Source: Streptomyces poriferorum (GTDB taxonomy: Bacteria > Actinomycetota > Actinomycetes > Streptomycetales > Streptomycetaceae). From it: a stretch of DNA of 64,000 bases. Numbering within the stretch: position 1 is the first letter of the stretch; every line of letters begins with the position of its first letter. Below, piece after piece: positions 37,601-46,038 of the stretch. The translations under genes were made by a program, and so were the position numbers. A model generated the notes under the pieces. The model was not told where the DNA came from and ran no database searches. It worked only from the letters and a program-made list of their open reading frames with translations. Location: NCBI RefSeq assembly GCF_019399235.1, contig NZ_JAELVH010000002.1, positions 1 to 64,000 on the forward strand, read 5' to 3'.

Positions 37601-38482
37601 GTCCCGGGTGACGGCCGTGTTGACGTCGAAGATCTTGTTGTACGAGTACGCCCGGCCGTCGGCCTTGTGCGTGCCCGCGTACCGCAGCGCCTTCTTTCCG
37701 GTGAAGCCCGCGCCGGCCTTGGCGGTGGGGGAGCCGGACGGGCCGCGGTCGATCTGGCTGCGCATGTCGTCGGGGGCGGGGGCGGAGGTGTCCCCGTCGG
37801 AGAACTGGACGTCGGCGAGCTGGGTCGCGTCCGGAGCGCCGTTGTTCTTCGTGATGTCCAGGCGGAAGTGCTGGTAGGCCTTGTCCGACGTGAAGTCGTA
37901 CGACTTGGTCTGGAAGCGCTCGCTGAAGGTCTGGCCGGTCCGGGTGTCCAGGTCGGTCCAGGTCTTGCCGTCCTCGGAGCCCTGAAGGGTCCAGTCCTTC
38001 GGGTCCCGCTCGTCGTGGTCGTCGGCCGAGGTCAGCGCGTACGTCACGACCTTGACCGGCTCGACCAGGTCGAACTCGGCCCAGGCGGTGGGCTCGAACG
38101 ACAGCCACTTCGTACCGGATTCGCCGTCGACGAGGTTTTCCTTCACCTCGCCGCCGCCGGAGTTCTCGTCGCTGGCGCGGACATCTGTCACCTTGTCGGT
38201 CACATTGCCCGGTATTCCGGCGGAGAAGCCGCCATCGATACCCGATGCCCGCTTCTTTCCGTCGGGGCCTTCTTCCACGGTATTACGCCAGTCCGGCTGC
38301 TTTTCGTCCGCCTCGAAGGACGAGCTGAAGGTCCGGTCACCGGCGGCCTTCTGGCCCTTCGCGCCCGCGCCGGCCGAGGTGGCGGCGGCCGCTGTGGGGG
38401 CGGTCACGAGCAGGACGAGTGAGGCCGCTATCAGCGCGGCCGTGCTGCTTTGTCTCTTGCGAGAACCATGTCGGGGCTGCAT
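34637..38482 (-). CDS. Secreted GH92 alpha-mannosidase with F5/8-type C domains
   Basis: This 1281-residue exported enzyme has a signal peptide of about 34 residues ending TAAAA. An F5/8 type C carbohydrate-binding domain lies at about 90-230 and a beta-sandwich segment at 250-405. The GH92 catalytic region follows (WDTYRTTWPAY, GTSSDVAFADAYVKGV, GYHGDEDNGEQSAWF). A second discoidin-like domain is at the C-terminus (about 1165-1281). GH92 enzymes are calcium-dependent inverting exo-mannosidases, often acting on fungal or yeast mannans and N-glycans. The start ATG at 38482 has GGAGGAA 9 nt upstream. A palindromic operator lies 33 nt upstream of the start. Confidence 0.93.
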   Translation of the reverse strand: MQPRHGSRKRQSSTAALIAASLVLLVTAPTAAAATSAGAGAKGQKAAGDRTFSSSFEADEKQPDWRNTVEEGPDGKKRASGIDGGFSAGIPGNVTDKVTDVRASDENSGGGEVKENLVDGESGTKWLSFEPTAWAEFDLVEPVKVVTYALTSADDHDERDPKDWTLQGSEDGKTWTDLDTRTGQTFSERFQTKSYDFTSDKAYQHFRLDITKNNGAPDATQLADVQFSDGDTSAPAPDDMRSQIDRGPSGSPTAKAGAGFTGKKALRYAGTHKADGRAYSYNKIFDVNTAVTRDTELSYLVYPQMGETDLSYPATHVAVDLAFTDGTYLSDLRATDTNGGLLTPGGQADAKRLYVNQWNKVDARIGTVAAGKTVDRILVAYDSPKGPSKFQGWIDDVKIAPKAPEKRKKHLSDYASTVRGTNSSGGFSRGNNFPATAVPNGFNFWTPVTNAGSTSWLYDYARGNNDDNLPTLQAFSASHEPSPWMGDRQTFQLMPSAASGTPDASRTARALPFKHENETARPHYYGVTFENGLKAEMTPTDHAARMRFTYPGKDASMVFDNVSNDGGLTLDPGTSSFTGFSDVKSGGSTGATRLFVYGVFDAPVTGSGKLSGGGGDDVTGYLRFDAGKDRTVNLRLATSLISIDQAKQNLAAEIPASRSFDRVEGKAQDAWDDLLGKVEVEGASADQLTTLYSSMYRLYLYPNSGFEKVGEKDKYASPFSPQVGSDTPTHTGAKIVDGKVYVNNGFWDTYRTTWPAYSFLTPKKAGEMVDGFVQQYKDGGWISRWSSPGYSDLMTGTSSDVAFADAYVKGVDFDAEAAYDAALKNATVVPPSSGVGRKGMETSPFAGYANTSTHEGLSWSLEGYLNDYGIAQMGQALYKKTHKQHYKDESEYFLNRARNYVELFDDKAGFFQGKDAKGDWRLPSDQYDPRVWGYDYTETNGWGYAFTAPQDSKGLANLYGGRDGLAKKLDTYFSTPETAGPEFVGSYGGVIHEMTEARDVRMGQYGHSNQVAHHVTYMYDAASQPYKTQEKVREVLSRLYTGSEIGQGYHGDEDNGEQSAWFLFSSLGFYPLVMASGEYAIGSPLFTKTTVHLENGHDLVVKAPKNSAKNIYVQGLKVNGKKWTSTSLPHDLLAKGGVLEFDMGSKPSAWGTGKDAAPVSITKDDKVPTPKKDVLKGEGALFDNTSATTAAVSTVELPVPSATDAVQYTLTSGEAAKAPSGWVLQGSSDGTTWKDLDKRSGQSFAWDKQTRAFTVNARGSYAHYRLVLSGESTLAEVELIS

Positions 38483-38514
38483 GCCGAGCCATTCCTCCCG
38501 AGGAAGTGCGCTTG

Positions 38515-38526
38515 GACAACGTTGTC
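38515..38526. promoter_or_regulatory. Palindromic operator upstream of the GH92 gene
   Basis: GACAACGTTGTC is a perfect 12-bp palindrome with a central CG, of the type bound by LacI-family sugar repressors. A related half (CGTTGTCAT) recurs in front of xylF at 43827-43855. Confidence 0.55.
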
Positions 38527-38981
38527 ATAGGGGGGCGCAGGAACCAGTAGGGAGTGAAGTGGCGGTTGGTGTCAAGGGTGTTGGATCAGAGCCGGTGTTC
38601 GAATCGACCGGAATGCGGAAATCGTTACATCCGAAGGAGGCCGTGCGGTGCCGAGGTATCCGCGAGGTCTCAACTCGGGAAAGACTGCCGTCCAAACCTG
38701 CATTCGATCTTGCTCAGTTGGCGGCAAGTGGACTATACCTGTCGGCGTCTGCACAGCTTCTTTCCAACTGTGCGGTCAGGGGAGACACGGGGGCAGGACA
38801 ACGGGGCGCCGCAGGTGCGTCCGCTGTTCGGTCTCCCCGTGCCCCCCACTGCAATGGCTAGCCTGAAATCTGTACCACCCAAGCGCAACTGACCGCGGTG
38901 GCGGGGCCCTTCGCCTGAGGCGAATTTCGACGGGCGACCGGTACACACCGCCTGAGTCCTGGAGAAGGCGAGGACTTGAGC
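38527..38981. other. 455-bp intergenic region between GH92 and ngcE
   Basis: No gene-like frame with codon bias is seen. The stretch is less GC-rich than its surroundings and must hold divergent promoters. The only structured elements I see are the GH92 operator at its left edge and a dre-like site at 38727-38742. Confidence 0.5.
38727..38742. promoter_or_regulatory. dre-like site (DasR type) upstream of ngcE
   Basis: AGTGGACTATACCTGT matches 12 of 16 positions of the DasR responsive element AGTGGTCTAGACCACT. DasR is the GlcNAc-responsive repressor of Streptomyces, so a site before a GlcNAc/chitobiose importer would be logical. The match is imperfect. Confidence 0.4.
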
Positions 38982-40427
38982 ATGGGATCCACCTCCGGCC
39001 ACAAGAATGAGGGCCTTGGCCGTCGCGATCTGATCAAGCGGTCTGCCGCACTCGGTCTGATCACCGTTCCGACGATGAGCTTCCTGTCGGCCTGTGCGAG
39101 CAGCGACGGCGGCGGCGACGACCAGGTCGAGAAGGGCAAGACCAGCGCGAAGAACCCGCTGGGCGTCAACGAGACGGCCGCGCTCGACGTGGTCATCTTC
39201 GACGGCGGCTTCGGCCAGCAGTACGCGATCGACGCCGAGAAGAAGTACACCGCGGCCTTCCCGAAGGCCAAGGTCAAGCACTCCGCGACCCAGAAGATCC
39301 AGTCGCAGCTGCAGCCGCGCTTCAACGGCGGCACCCCGCCGGACCTGATCGACAACTCAGGTGCCGAGCAGATGGACATGGGTGTCCTCGTCGACAAGAA
39401 GCAGCTGGCGGACCTGACGGCGCTGATGGACGCCCCGTCCATCGACGACCCGAACAAGAAGGTCCGCGACACGCTGCGCCCGGGTGTCCTGGAGATGGGT
39501 CAGTTCGACGGGGACCCGGTCTGGATCATGTACTACGCGTACACCGTCTACGGCGTCTGGTACTCGCAGACCAACCTGGAGAAGCTGGACGCCGAGTATC
39601 CCGAGGACTGGGATGCCATGCTCGCCCTGTGCGCGAAGGCGAAGAAGCAGGGCGTCGCCGGCTGGACGTACCCGGGCAAGTACCCGTACTACCTGCCGTT
39701 CTCGCTCTACCCGTTCATCGCCAAGATCGGCGGCCGGGAGGTTCTCGACAAGATCGACAACCTGGAGCCGAACGCCTGGAAGGACCCCGCCGTCAAGGCG
39801 GCGTTCGAGGCGTACTACGAGCTTCAGCAGAAGGGCTACATCCTCAAGGGCACCCCGGGCCTGACCCACATCCAGTCGCAGACCGAGTGGACCAAGGGCA
39901 AGGCGCTCTTCATCCCGAACGGTTCGTGGGTGGAGAACGAGGCGGCCCCGACCACGCCCAAGGACTTCAAGATGATGGTCGCGGCCCCCTCCGGCCTCGA
40001 CTCGTCGGACAAGCTGCCCTTCGGCACCATCTGGGCGTCCGGCGGCGAGCCCTTCGTCGTCCCGGCCAAGGCGAAGAACCCGCAGGGCGGCATGGAGCAG
40101 CTGCGCATCATGCTCTCCGAGGAGTCCTCGAAGAACTTCACCAAGCAGGTCAAGTCCCTGAGCGCCTTCAACGGCGGCACCGACGGCCTGACCCTCTCCA
40201 CGGCCATGCAGGCCGGTGTCGACGCGCTGAAGAAGGCCGGCGACAACGTGGTGAACCCGCGCCTGCAGGACTGGTACGTGAAGCTCCAGAAGGAGCAGAT
40301 CGGCACCGCCGGCATCGGCGAGATGATGGCCGGGCGTCTGACGCCCGCCGAGGCCATCAAGAAGATCCAGGGCTACGCGGACGCCGCGGCCAAGGACTCG
40401 TCCGTCAAGAAGTACAAGCACCAGTGA
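38982..40427 (+). CDS. ngcE: N-acetylglucosamine/chitobiose-binding lipoprotein NgcE
   Basis: This 481-residue substrate-binding lipoprotein has an N-terminus with a twin-arginine-type motif (GRRDLIKRSA) and the lipobox LSAC at about residue 38, suggesting Tat export before lipidation. The sequence and the gene order with ngcF, ngcG and the ROK gene agree with the Streptomyces NgcE family, which binds GlcNAc and N,N'-diacetylchitobiose for MsiK-driven uptake. The ATG at 38982 is given. An in-frame TTG lies 6 nt upstream. Confidence 0.9.
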   Translation: MGSTSGHKNEGLGRRDLIKRSAALGLITVPTMSFLSACASSDGGGDDQVEKGKTSAKNPLGVNETAALDVVIFDGGFGQQYAIDAEKKYTAAFPKAKVKHSATQKIQSQLQPRFNGGTPPDLIDNSGAEQMDMGVLVDKKQLADLTALMDAPSIDDPNKKVRDTLRPGVLEMGQFDGDPVWIMYYAYTVYGVWYSQTNLEKLDAEYPEDWDAMLALCAKAKKQGVAGWTYPGKYPYYLPFSLYPFIAKIGGREVLDKIDNLEPNAWKDPAVKAAFEAYYELQQKGYILKGTPGLTHIQSQTEWTKGKALFIPNGSWVENEAAPTTPKDFKMMVAAPSGLDSSDKLPFGTIWASGGEPFVVPAKAKNPQGGMEQLRIMLSEESSKNFTKQVKSLSAFNGGTDGLTLSTAMQAGVDALKKAGDNVVNPRLQDWYVKLQKEQIGTAGIGEMMAGRLTPAEAIKKIQGYADAAAKDSSVKKYKHQ

Positions 40428-40477
40428 GTAACCGTCACCAGCGGCGGCACCCGCGGAAAGATCGGGGTCGGTAAACG

Positions 40478-41401
40478 ATGCAGCACGGCAAGTACCGGTT
40501 CATTGTGGGGTTCCTGGTAGCCCCACTGGCGTTGTATGCGGTCTTCGTCATCTGGCCGTTCATCCAGTCCATCTACTACTCGTTCACGGACTGGACCGGC
40601 CTGAGCCCGGACTTCAAGATGGTCGGCCTCGACAACTACACGAGGATGTTCAAGGACGACATTTTCTGGAAGTCGCTGCAGCACAGCGTGCTGCTCGTGC
40701 TGCTGCTGCCGTTGGTGACGCTGGGCCTCGCGCTCTTCTTCGCCTTCATGCTCAATGTCGGAGGCCGGCGGCGCAAGAACGCCGCGGTCTCCGGCGTGCG
40801 GGGCTCGGGGTTCTACAAGATCGCCTATTTCTTCCCGCAGGTGCTCTCGATCGTCATCGTCGCCCTGCTGTTCCAGTTCGCGTACAACCCGCGCAGTGGA
40901 ATGCTGAATTCGGCGCTCAAGGGAGTCGGACTCGACTCCATCCAGCCGGACTGGCTGGGTGACCCGAACCTGGCGCTCATCTGCGTCATGGTGGTTCTGG
41001 TCTGGTCGACGGTCGGATTCTTCGTCGTCCTCTTCTCCGCCGGAATGGCGTCCATTCCGAAGGACTTCTACGAGGCCGCGCTCCTGGACGGGGCCAGCCG
41101 CGTCACGACGTTCTTCAAGATCACCCTGCCGCTGCTCTGGGACACCGTGCAGTCCGGGTGGGTCTACATGGGCATCCTGGCGCTCGGGGTCGAGGCGTTC
41201 ACGGCCGTACAGGTCATGACCGTCGGTCCCGGCGGCCCCGACTACGCGACCTCGGTCCTGCCGCTGTACGTCTACCAGACGGCCTTCCGCGACGGTCAGG
41301 CCGGATACGCGACCACGATCGGTGTGGGGCTGCTCATCGTCACCATGGTGTTCGCCGCCATCGTGATGCGTCTGGGCCGGCGCGAGCGGCTGGAGTTCTG
41401 A
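40478..41401 (+). CDS. ngcF: ABC transporter permease NgcF
   Basis: This 307-residue CUT1 MalF-type permease has six hydrophobic segments and the EAA loop YEAALLDGASRVTTFFKITLPL. It is the second gene of ngcEFG, 50 nt after ngcE. It forms the channel with NgcG. No ATPase gene accompanies the operon, consistent with use of the shared MsiK ATPase. Confidence 0.92.
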   Translation: MQHGKYRFIVGFLVAPLALYAVFVIWPFIQSIYYSFTDWTGLSPDFKMVGLDNYTRMFKDDIFWKSLQHSVLLVLLLPLVTLGLALFFAFMLNVGGRRRKNAAVSGVRGSGFYKIAYFFPQVLSIVIVALLFQFAYNPRSGMLNSALKGVGLDSIQPDWLGDPNLALICVMVVLVWSTVGFFVVLFSAGMASIPKDFYEAALLDGASRVTTFFKITLPLLWDTVQSGWVYMGILALGVEAFTAVQVMTVGPGGPDYATSVLPLYVYQTAFRDGQAGYATTIGVGLLIVTMVFAAIVMRLGRRERLEF

Positions 41402-41492
41402 TGCTGTGCTTCCCGGGACGCGTTGCCCGGATCCCCAGCAGGCAAGACAGCCCGGTCCCGGCGGCCGGCTCGACAGTACGAGGTGAGCACAC

Positions 41493-42410
41493 GTGAAGGC
41501 CACTGAAACCCCTCCCGTGGTCACGGTGACGGAACCGGCCCCCGTGTCCAAGGCGCCCGCACAGGACGGCAAGAAGAAGAGCGGCGAGGGCAAGGTCCTC
41601 AACGTCTTCTCGCACGGCGTGCTGATCATCTGGGCGATCCTGGTGGTCATGCCGCTGCTCTGGGCGGTCATGACCTCGTTCAAGACCGACGACTCGATCC
41701 TGTCGACGCCGTGGGCGCTGCCGGACAAGCTTCACTTCGAGAACTGGTCACGCGCCTGGAGCCAGGCGCACATGAGTGAATACTTCTTGAACACCATCGT
41801 GGTGGTCGGGGGCTCACTCATCGGCACTCTGCTGCTGGGTTCGATGGCGGCCTACGTGCTGGCGCGGTTCGACTTCCCGGGCAACCGCTTCGTGTACTAC
41901 CTGTTCATCGGCGGGATGAGCTTCCCGATCATCCTGGCGCTGGTCCCGCTGTTCTTCGTGATGAACAACATGGGGCTGCTGAACACGACGCACGGACTGA
42001 TCCTGGTCTACATCGCGTACTCGCTGCCCTTCACCGTCTTCTTCCTCACCGCCTTCTTCCGGACGCTTCCGGGGTCCGTGGCGGAGGCGGCGATGCTCGA
42101 CGGGGCCTCGCACACCCGGACGTTCTTCCAGGTGATGCTGCCGATGGCGAAGCCGGGCCTGATCAGTGTCGGCATCTTCAACTTCCTGGGGCAGTGGAAC
42201 CAGTACATGCTGCCCACGGTGCTGAACAGCGACCCCGACCACCGGGTCCTCTCCCAGGGCCTGGTCGAACTGGCCAACAGCCAGGGCTACAAGGGCGACT
42301 GGTCCGGACTGTTCGCCGGTCTGGTGATGGCGATGCTCCCGGTCCTCGCGGCCTACATCGTCTTCCAGCGCCAGGTCGTGGCCGGACTGACCGCGGGTGC
42401 GGTGAAGTAG
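41493..42410 (+). CDS. ngcG: ABC transporter permease NgcG
   Basis: This 305-residue CUT1 MalG-type permease has a polar N-terminal tail of about 40 residues and six membrane segments. The EAA loop is AEAAMLDGASHTRTFFQVMLPM. The GTG start at 41493 is preceded by GAGGTGAGCAC. It is the last gene of the importer operon and is followed by a strong terminator. Confidence 0.92.
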   Translation: MKATETPPVVTVTEPAPVSKAPAQDGKKKSGEGKVLNVFSHGVLIIWAILVVMPLLWAVMTSFKTDDSILSTPWALPDKLHFENWSRAWSQAHMSEYFLNTIVVVGGSLIGTLLLGSMAAYVLARFDFPGNRFVYYLFIGGMSFPIILALVPLFFVMNNMGLLNTTHGLILVYIAYSLPFTVFFLTAFFRTLPGSVAEAAMLDGASHTRTFFQVMLPMAKPGLISVGIFNFLGQWNQYMLPTVLNSDPDHRVLSQGLVELANSQGYKGDWSGLFAGLVMAMLPVLAAYIVFQRQVVAGLTAGAVK

Positions 42411-42440
42411 TACGCGCAGCGCCTCCCGCACGAAACCAGC

Positions 42441-42475
42441 GAACCGCCCGTCGGCATCCCGCCGACGGGCGGTTC
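42441..42475 (+). terminator. Strong terminator after ngcG
   Basis: GAACCGCCCGTCGGC and its exact complement form a 15-bp stem with a 5-nt loop (ATCCC), followed by TCTGTGT. It ends the ngcEFG transcript. Confidence 0.85.
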
Positions 42476-42592
42476 GTCTGTGTAAGGGGGATTTCGCGGA
42501 GCGTGCCGTGCGAGGGTCCGGTGCTCATCCGAGGCTTCGACTGCTCAAGGTCTTGACGGGGCGCACCCCAAAACTGTCAGCTTAGGGTTCAC

Positions 42593-43825
42593 ATGTTGGA
42601 GAATATGGCAGGAGTGAGTGAGTCGATGGAGACTCCGGGGTCGCAGACATCTCTGCATCGCGCCAACCTTGAGCGGGTCGTGCGCGCCGTACGTATGGCG
42701 GGCTCGCTCACCCAGGCGGAGATCGCCAGGAGCACGGGCCTCTCCGCGGCCACCGTCTCCAATATCGTTCGTGAACTGAAGGAGGGCGGCACCGTCGAGG
42801 TGACCCCCACCTCGGCCGGCGGCCGCCGGGCCCGCAGCGTCTCGCTCAGCGGGGACGCGGGCATCGTCATCGGCGTCGATTTCGGGCATACGCACCTGCG
42901 GGTGGCGGTTGGCAACCTGGCCCATCAGGTGCTCGCCGAGGAGTCCGAGCCGCTGGACGTGGACGCCTCGTCGGCCGAGGGCTTCGGACGGGCGGAACAG
43001 CTGGTGAACCGGCTGATCGAGACCACCGGGATCAGCCCCGGCAAGGTCATCGGGGTGGGTCTCGGTGTTCCCGGCCCGATCGACGTCGAGTCCGGCACGC
43101 TGGGCTCCACGTCGATCCTGCCGGGCTGGACGGGCATCAACCCCAGCGAAGAGCTCGCCGGACGCCTGGGCGTGCCGGTGTACGTGGACAACGACGCCAA
43201 CCTCGGGGCCCTGGGCGAGCTGGTGTGGGGGAGCGGCCGGGGGGTCCGGGACCTCGCGTACATCAAGGTCGCGAGCGGTGTCGGCGCCGGTCTGGTGATC
43301 GACGGGCACATCTACCGCGGGCCCGGTGGCACGGCCGGCGAGATCGGCCACATCACCCTCGACGAATCGGGCCCTGTCTGCCGCTGCGGCAACCGCGGGT
43401 GCCTGGAGACCTTCGCGGCCGCGCGGTACGTCCTGCCCCTGCTCCAGCCCGGCCACGGGCCCGATCTCACCATGGAGCGGGTGGTCCAGCTGGCCCGCGA
43501 GGGCGACCCGGGCTGCCGCCGGGTGATCGGCGACGTCGGGCGGCACATCGGCAGCGGGGTGGCCAACCTCTGCAATCTGCTCAATCCGAGCCGGGTCGTG
43601 CTCGGCGGCTCGCTCGCGGAGGCCGGCGAACTGGTCCTGGGGCCCATCCGCGACTCCGTGTCGCGCTACGCCATCCCCAGCGCCGCACGACAGCTCTCGG
43701 TGCTCCCGGGCGCCCTCGGCGGACGGGCGGAGGTGCTGGGTGCCCTGGCCCTCGTCCTGAACGAGATGGGGGATTCAACCCTTTTGGAGAGCACCCTCCC
43801 CGCGGCGACGCCTGCCTTCACTTAG
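42593..43825 (+). CDS. rok7B7: ROK-family regulator, Rok7B7-like
   Basis: This 410-residue regulator has an N-terminal helix-turn-helix (LTQAEIARSTGLSAATVSNIVREL) and a ROK domain with VIGVDFGHTHLRVAVG, VYVDNDANLGALGE and the zinc motif CRCGNRGCLET. Its position between ngcEFG and xylFGH is that of Rok7B7 (SCO6008) in S. coelicolor, a pleiotropic regulator of carbon control and antibiotic production that also governs xylFGH. This is recalled, not searched. The ATG at 42593 follows TTAGGGTTCAC. ATG codons at 42605 and 42626 are alternatives. Confidence 0.88.
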   Translation: MLENMAGVSESMETPGSQTSLHRANLERVVRAVRMAGSLTQAEIARSTGLSAATVSNIVRELKEGGTVEVTPTSAGGRRARSVSLSGDAGIVIGVDFGHTHLRVAVGNLAHQVLAEESEPLDVDASSAEGFGRAEQLVNRLIETTGISPGKVIGVGLGVPGPIDVESGTLGSTSILPGWTGINPSEELAGRLGVPVYVDNDANLGALGELVWGSGRGVRDLAYIKVASGVGAGLVIDGHIYRGPGGTAGEIGHITLDESGPVCRCGNRGCLETFAAARYVLPLLQPGHGPDLTMERVVQLAREGDPGCRRVIGDVGRHIGSGVANLCNLLNPSRVVLGGSLAEAGELVLGPIRDSVSRYAIPSAARQLSVLPGALGGRAEVLGALALVLNEMGDSTLLESTLPAATPAFT

Positions 43826-43826
43826 A

Positions 43827-43855
43827 TAACGAATGGCACCGTTGTCATCTCGTTA
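43827..43855. promoter_or_regulatory. Nested dyad operator upstream of xylF
   Basis: TAACGA and TCGTTA enclose an inner dyad ATGGCA-CCG-TTGTCAT. The inner part resembles the GACAACGTTGTC palindrome before the GH92 gene. It starts 2 nt after the ROK stop codon and lies about 95 nt before xylF, a sensible repressor position. Confidence 0.5.
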
Positions 43856-43948
43856 AGAATTTACTCCTTGACGCCAAGCCTGCGGCCGAGTTGACTCCAA
43901 CCCACCTCGGCCGCAACGTTGCGGCCTCGTCAGGGAGGCACACCCGCA

Positions 43949-45016
43949 ATGAACGCAATGACGCGACGCATCGTCATAGGCACGGCCGCCGTTTCGATGG
44001 CCGTCTCCCTCGCCGCTTGTGGCAAGGCGGGCGACGACAAGAAGGACTCGGCGGACTCGGGAAGCAAGACCAAGATCGGTCTGCTGCTCCCGGAGAACAA
44101 GACCGCTCGCTACGAGACGCTGGACAAGCCGCTGTTCATCGAAGCGGTCAAGAAGGACTGCGCGGACTGCGAGGTCGTCTACAACAACGCGGCCGGTGAC
44201 GTCGGCCAGCAGAAGCAGCAGTTCGAGCAGCAGATCGCCGACGGCATCAAGGTCATCGCGATCTCCTCGGTCGACGCCGAGAAGTCCGCCGCGTGGGTCG
44301 CCGACGCACACAAGAAGGGCGTCAAGGTCGTCGCGTACGACCGCGCCATCGTCGGTGCCGACGCCTACGTCAGCCACGACAACGAGAAGATCGGCCGGCT
44401 CCAGGGCCAGGCCGTCCTCGACGCCCTGGGCTCCAAGGCGGCCGACGCCAACCTCGTCATGATCAACGGTGACGAGAAGGACCCGAACGCCGGCCTGTTC
44501 AAGAAGGGCGCCCACGCGTCCCTCGACGGCAAGATCAAGATCGCCTACGAGGCGTCGGGCGAGTGGGACCCGAAGATCGCCGGCGAGAAGATGACCGCCG
44601 CGATCTCCTCGGTCGGCAAGGGCAAGATCAACGCCGTCTACTCCGCCAACGACGGCATGGCGGGCGGCATCATCACGTCCCTGGGCAACGCCGGCATCAA
44701 GGACATCCCGGTGGGTGGCCAGGACGCCGAGCTCCCCGGTATCCAGCGGATCATCGCCGGTACGCAGACCTTCACGATCTACAAGTCGCCGAAGCAGCTC
44801 GCCCCGGCAGCCGCCCAGTTCGCCGTCAACCTGCTCCAGGGCAAGGACATCGGCGCCCAGGGCAAGACGGACGGTGTTCCCTCCACGCTGCTCGAGCCGA
44901 CCGTGGTGAACAAGGACAACATCGAGTCCACCGTGATCAAGGACGGCATCTACAAGGCCGCCGATGTCTGCGTCAAGGACATCGCCGCCAAGTGCACCGC
45001 ACTGGGCATCAAGTAG
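43949..45016 (+). CDS. xylF: Xylose ABC transporter, substrate-binding lipoprotein XylF
   Basis: This 355-residue periplasmic-binding-protein-like (type I, family 4) lipoprotein has lipobox LAAC at residue about 24. The pentose-binding fold shows IGLLLPENKTARYETLD, ISSVDAEKSAAWV and NDGMAGGIITSL. The ATG at 43949 has GGGAGG about 10 nt upstream. It heads xylFGH and is separated from xylG by a hairpin, which fits the higher level normally needed for the binding protein. Control by the adjacent ROK protein is likely. Confidence 0.92.
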   Translation: MNAMTRRIVIGTAAVSMAVSLAACGKAGDDKKDSADSGSKTKIGLLLPENKTARYETLDKPLFIEAVKKDCADCEVVYNNAAGDVGQQKQQFEQQIADGIKVIAISSVDAEKSAAWVADAHKKGVKVVAYDRAIVGADAYVSHDNEKIGRLQGQAVLDALGSKAADANLVMINGDEKDPNAGLFKKGAHASLDGKIKIAYEASGEWDPKIAGEKMTAAISSVGKGKINAVYSANDGMAGGIITSLGNAGIKDIPVGGQDAELPGIQRIIAGTQTFTIYKSPKQLAPAAAQFAVNLLQGKDIGAQGKTDGVPSTLLEPTVVNKDNIESTVIKDGIYKAADVCVKDIAAKCTALGIK

Positions 45017-45025
45017 TCCCTCCTC

Positions 45026-45051
45026 GCGCCAGGGCCAACAGGCCCTGGCGC
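45026..45051 (+). terminator. Hairpin between xylF and xylG (attenuator)
   Basis: GCGCCAGGGCC pairs with GGCCCTGGCGC across AACA, an 11-bp perfect stem 9 nt after the xylF stop. There is no T-run. It may protect the xylF mRNA 3' end and reduce readthrough into xylGH. Confidence 0.6.
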
Positions 45052-45258
45052 GCGCGGGTTTGATCCGCCCCGCACGGCGGGGCCGGCCCGCCCCACGACT
45101 GTCCGGCCTCGGCCGGCCCACACCCCGCTGCCGGCCGGGTGCCGGACATTCTTCCCCTCCCAGTACTTCCAGTACGTCGACGCTGCCCTCGTGGCGCGGC
45201 GTCTCCGCCGGTCAGGCGGCACATCCCCGCCGGTCAGGCGGCGAAGGAGATGGTTCAC

Positions 45259-46038
45259 GTGTCACAGACGCCCGTGCTGGCGTTGCGTGGAGTCTTCAAG
45301 CGATTCGGAGCGGTCCAGGTCCTCTCCGGTGTCGATCTCGAAGTCCACGCCGGAGAAGTGGTCGCCCTGGTCGGCGACAACGGTGCAGGAAAGTCCACGC
45401 TGGTCAAGACGATCGCCGGCGTGCACCCCATCGATGAGGGCGTCATCGAGTGGGAGGGCACGAAGGTGGACATCAACCGTCCGCACGACGCCCAGAACCT
45501 CGGCGTCGCCACCGTCTACCAGGACCTCGCGCTCTGCGACAACCTGGATGTCGTCGCCAACCTCTTCCTCGGCCGCGAGATCAAGAAGGGCGGCGTCCTC
45601 GACGAGGTCGCCATGGAGAAGCGGGCACAGGACCTCCTGTCCACGCTCTCCATCCGTATCCCCAGCGTCCGTATCCCGGTTGCCGCGCTCTCCGGCGGCC
45701 AGCGCCAGGTCGTGGCCATCGCCCGTGCCCTGGTCGGCAACCCCAAGATCGTGATCCTGGACGAGCCCACCGCGGCCCTCGGCGTCGAGCAGACCGCACA
45801 GGTCCTCGACCTGGTGGAGCGGCTGCGCGAGCAGAACCTCGGCGTCATCCTCATCAGCCACAACATGGCCGATGTGAAGGCTGTCGCCGACAAGGTCGCC
45901 GTGCTGCGGCTCGGCCACAACAACGGCATCTTCCCCGTGGCGACGACCAGCCACGAAGAAATCATCGCCGCGATCACGGGCGCCACCGACAACGCCGTGA
46001 CCCGCCGCAAGTCCCGCAGCGCGGAGGCATCCAAGTGA
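45259..46038 (+). CDS. xylG: Xylose ABC transporter ATP-binding protein XylG (single domain)
   Basis: This 259-residue ABC ATPase has Walker A GDNGAGKST, Q-loop VYQDLALCDN, signature LSGGQRQ, Walker B IVILDEPTAAL and the H-loop ISHNM. Unlike the two-domain XylG/RbsA of enterobacteria it has a single nucleotide-binding domain and must work as a dimer. The GTG at 45259, 9 nt after GAAGGAG, is preferred. An ATG at 45250 sits directly against the ribosome site. Its stop overlaps the xylH start (GTGA). Confidence 0.92.
   Translation: MSQTPVLALRGVFKRFGAVQVLSGVDLEVHAGEVVALVGDNGAGKSTLVKTIAGVHPIDEGVIEWEGTKVDINRPHDAQNLGVATVYQDLALCDNLDVVANLFLGREIKKGGVLDEVAMEKRAQDLLSTLSIRIPSVRIPVAALSGGQRQVVAIARALVGNPKIVILDEPTAALGVEQTAQVLDLVERLREQNLGVILISHNMADVKAVADKVAVLRLGHNNGIFPVATTSHEEIIAAITGATDNAVTRRKSRSAEASK

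Noticed and set aside
34568-38422. Very long open frame (about 1284 codons) on the plus strand opposite the GH92 gene
   Set aside because: Its translation is low-complexity Arg/Val/Gly/Leu without domains. The minus strand encodes a complete GH92 enzyme with signal peptide. It is a mirror frame caused by GC bias.
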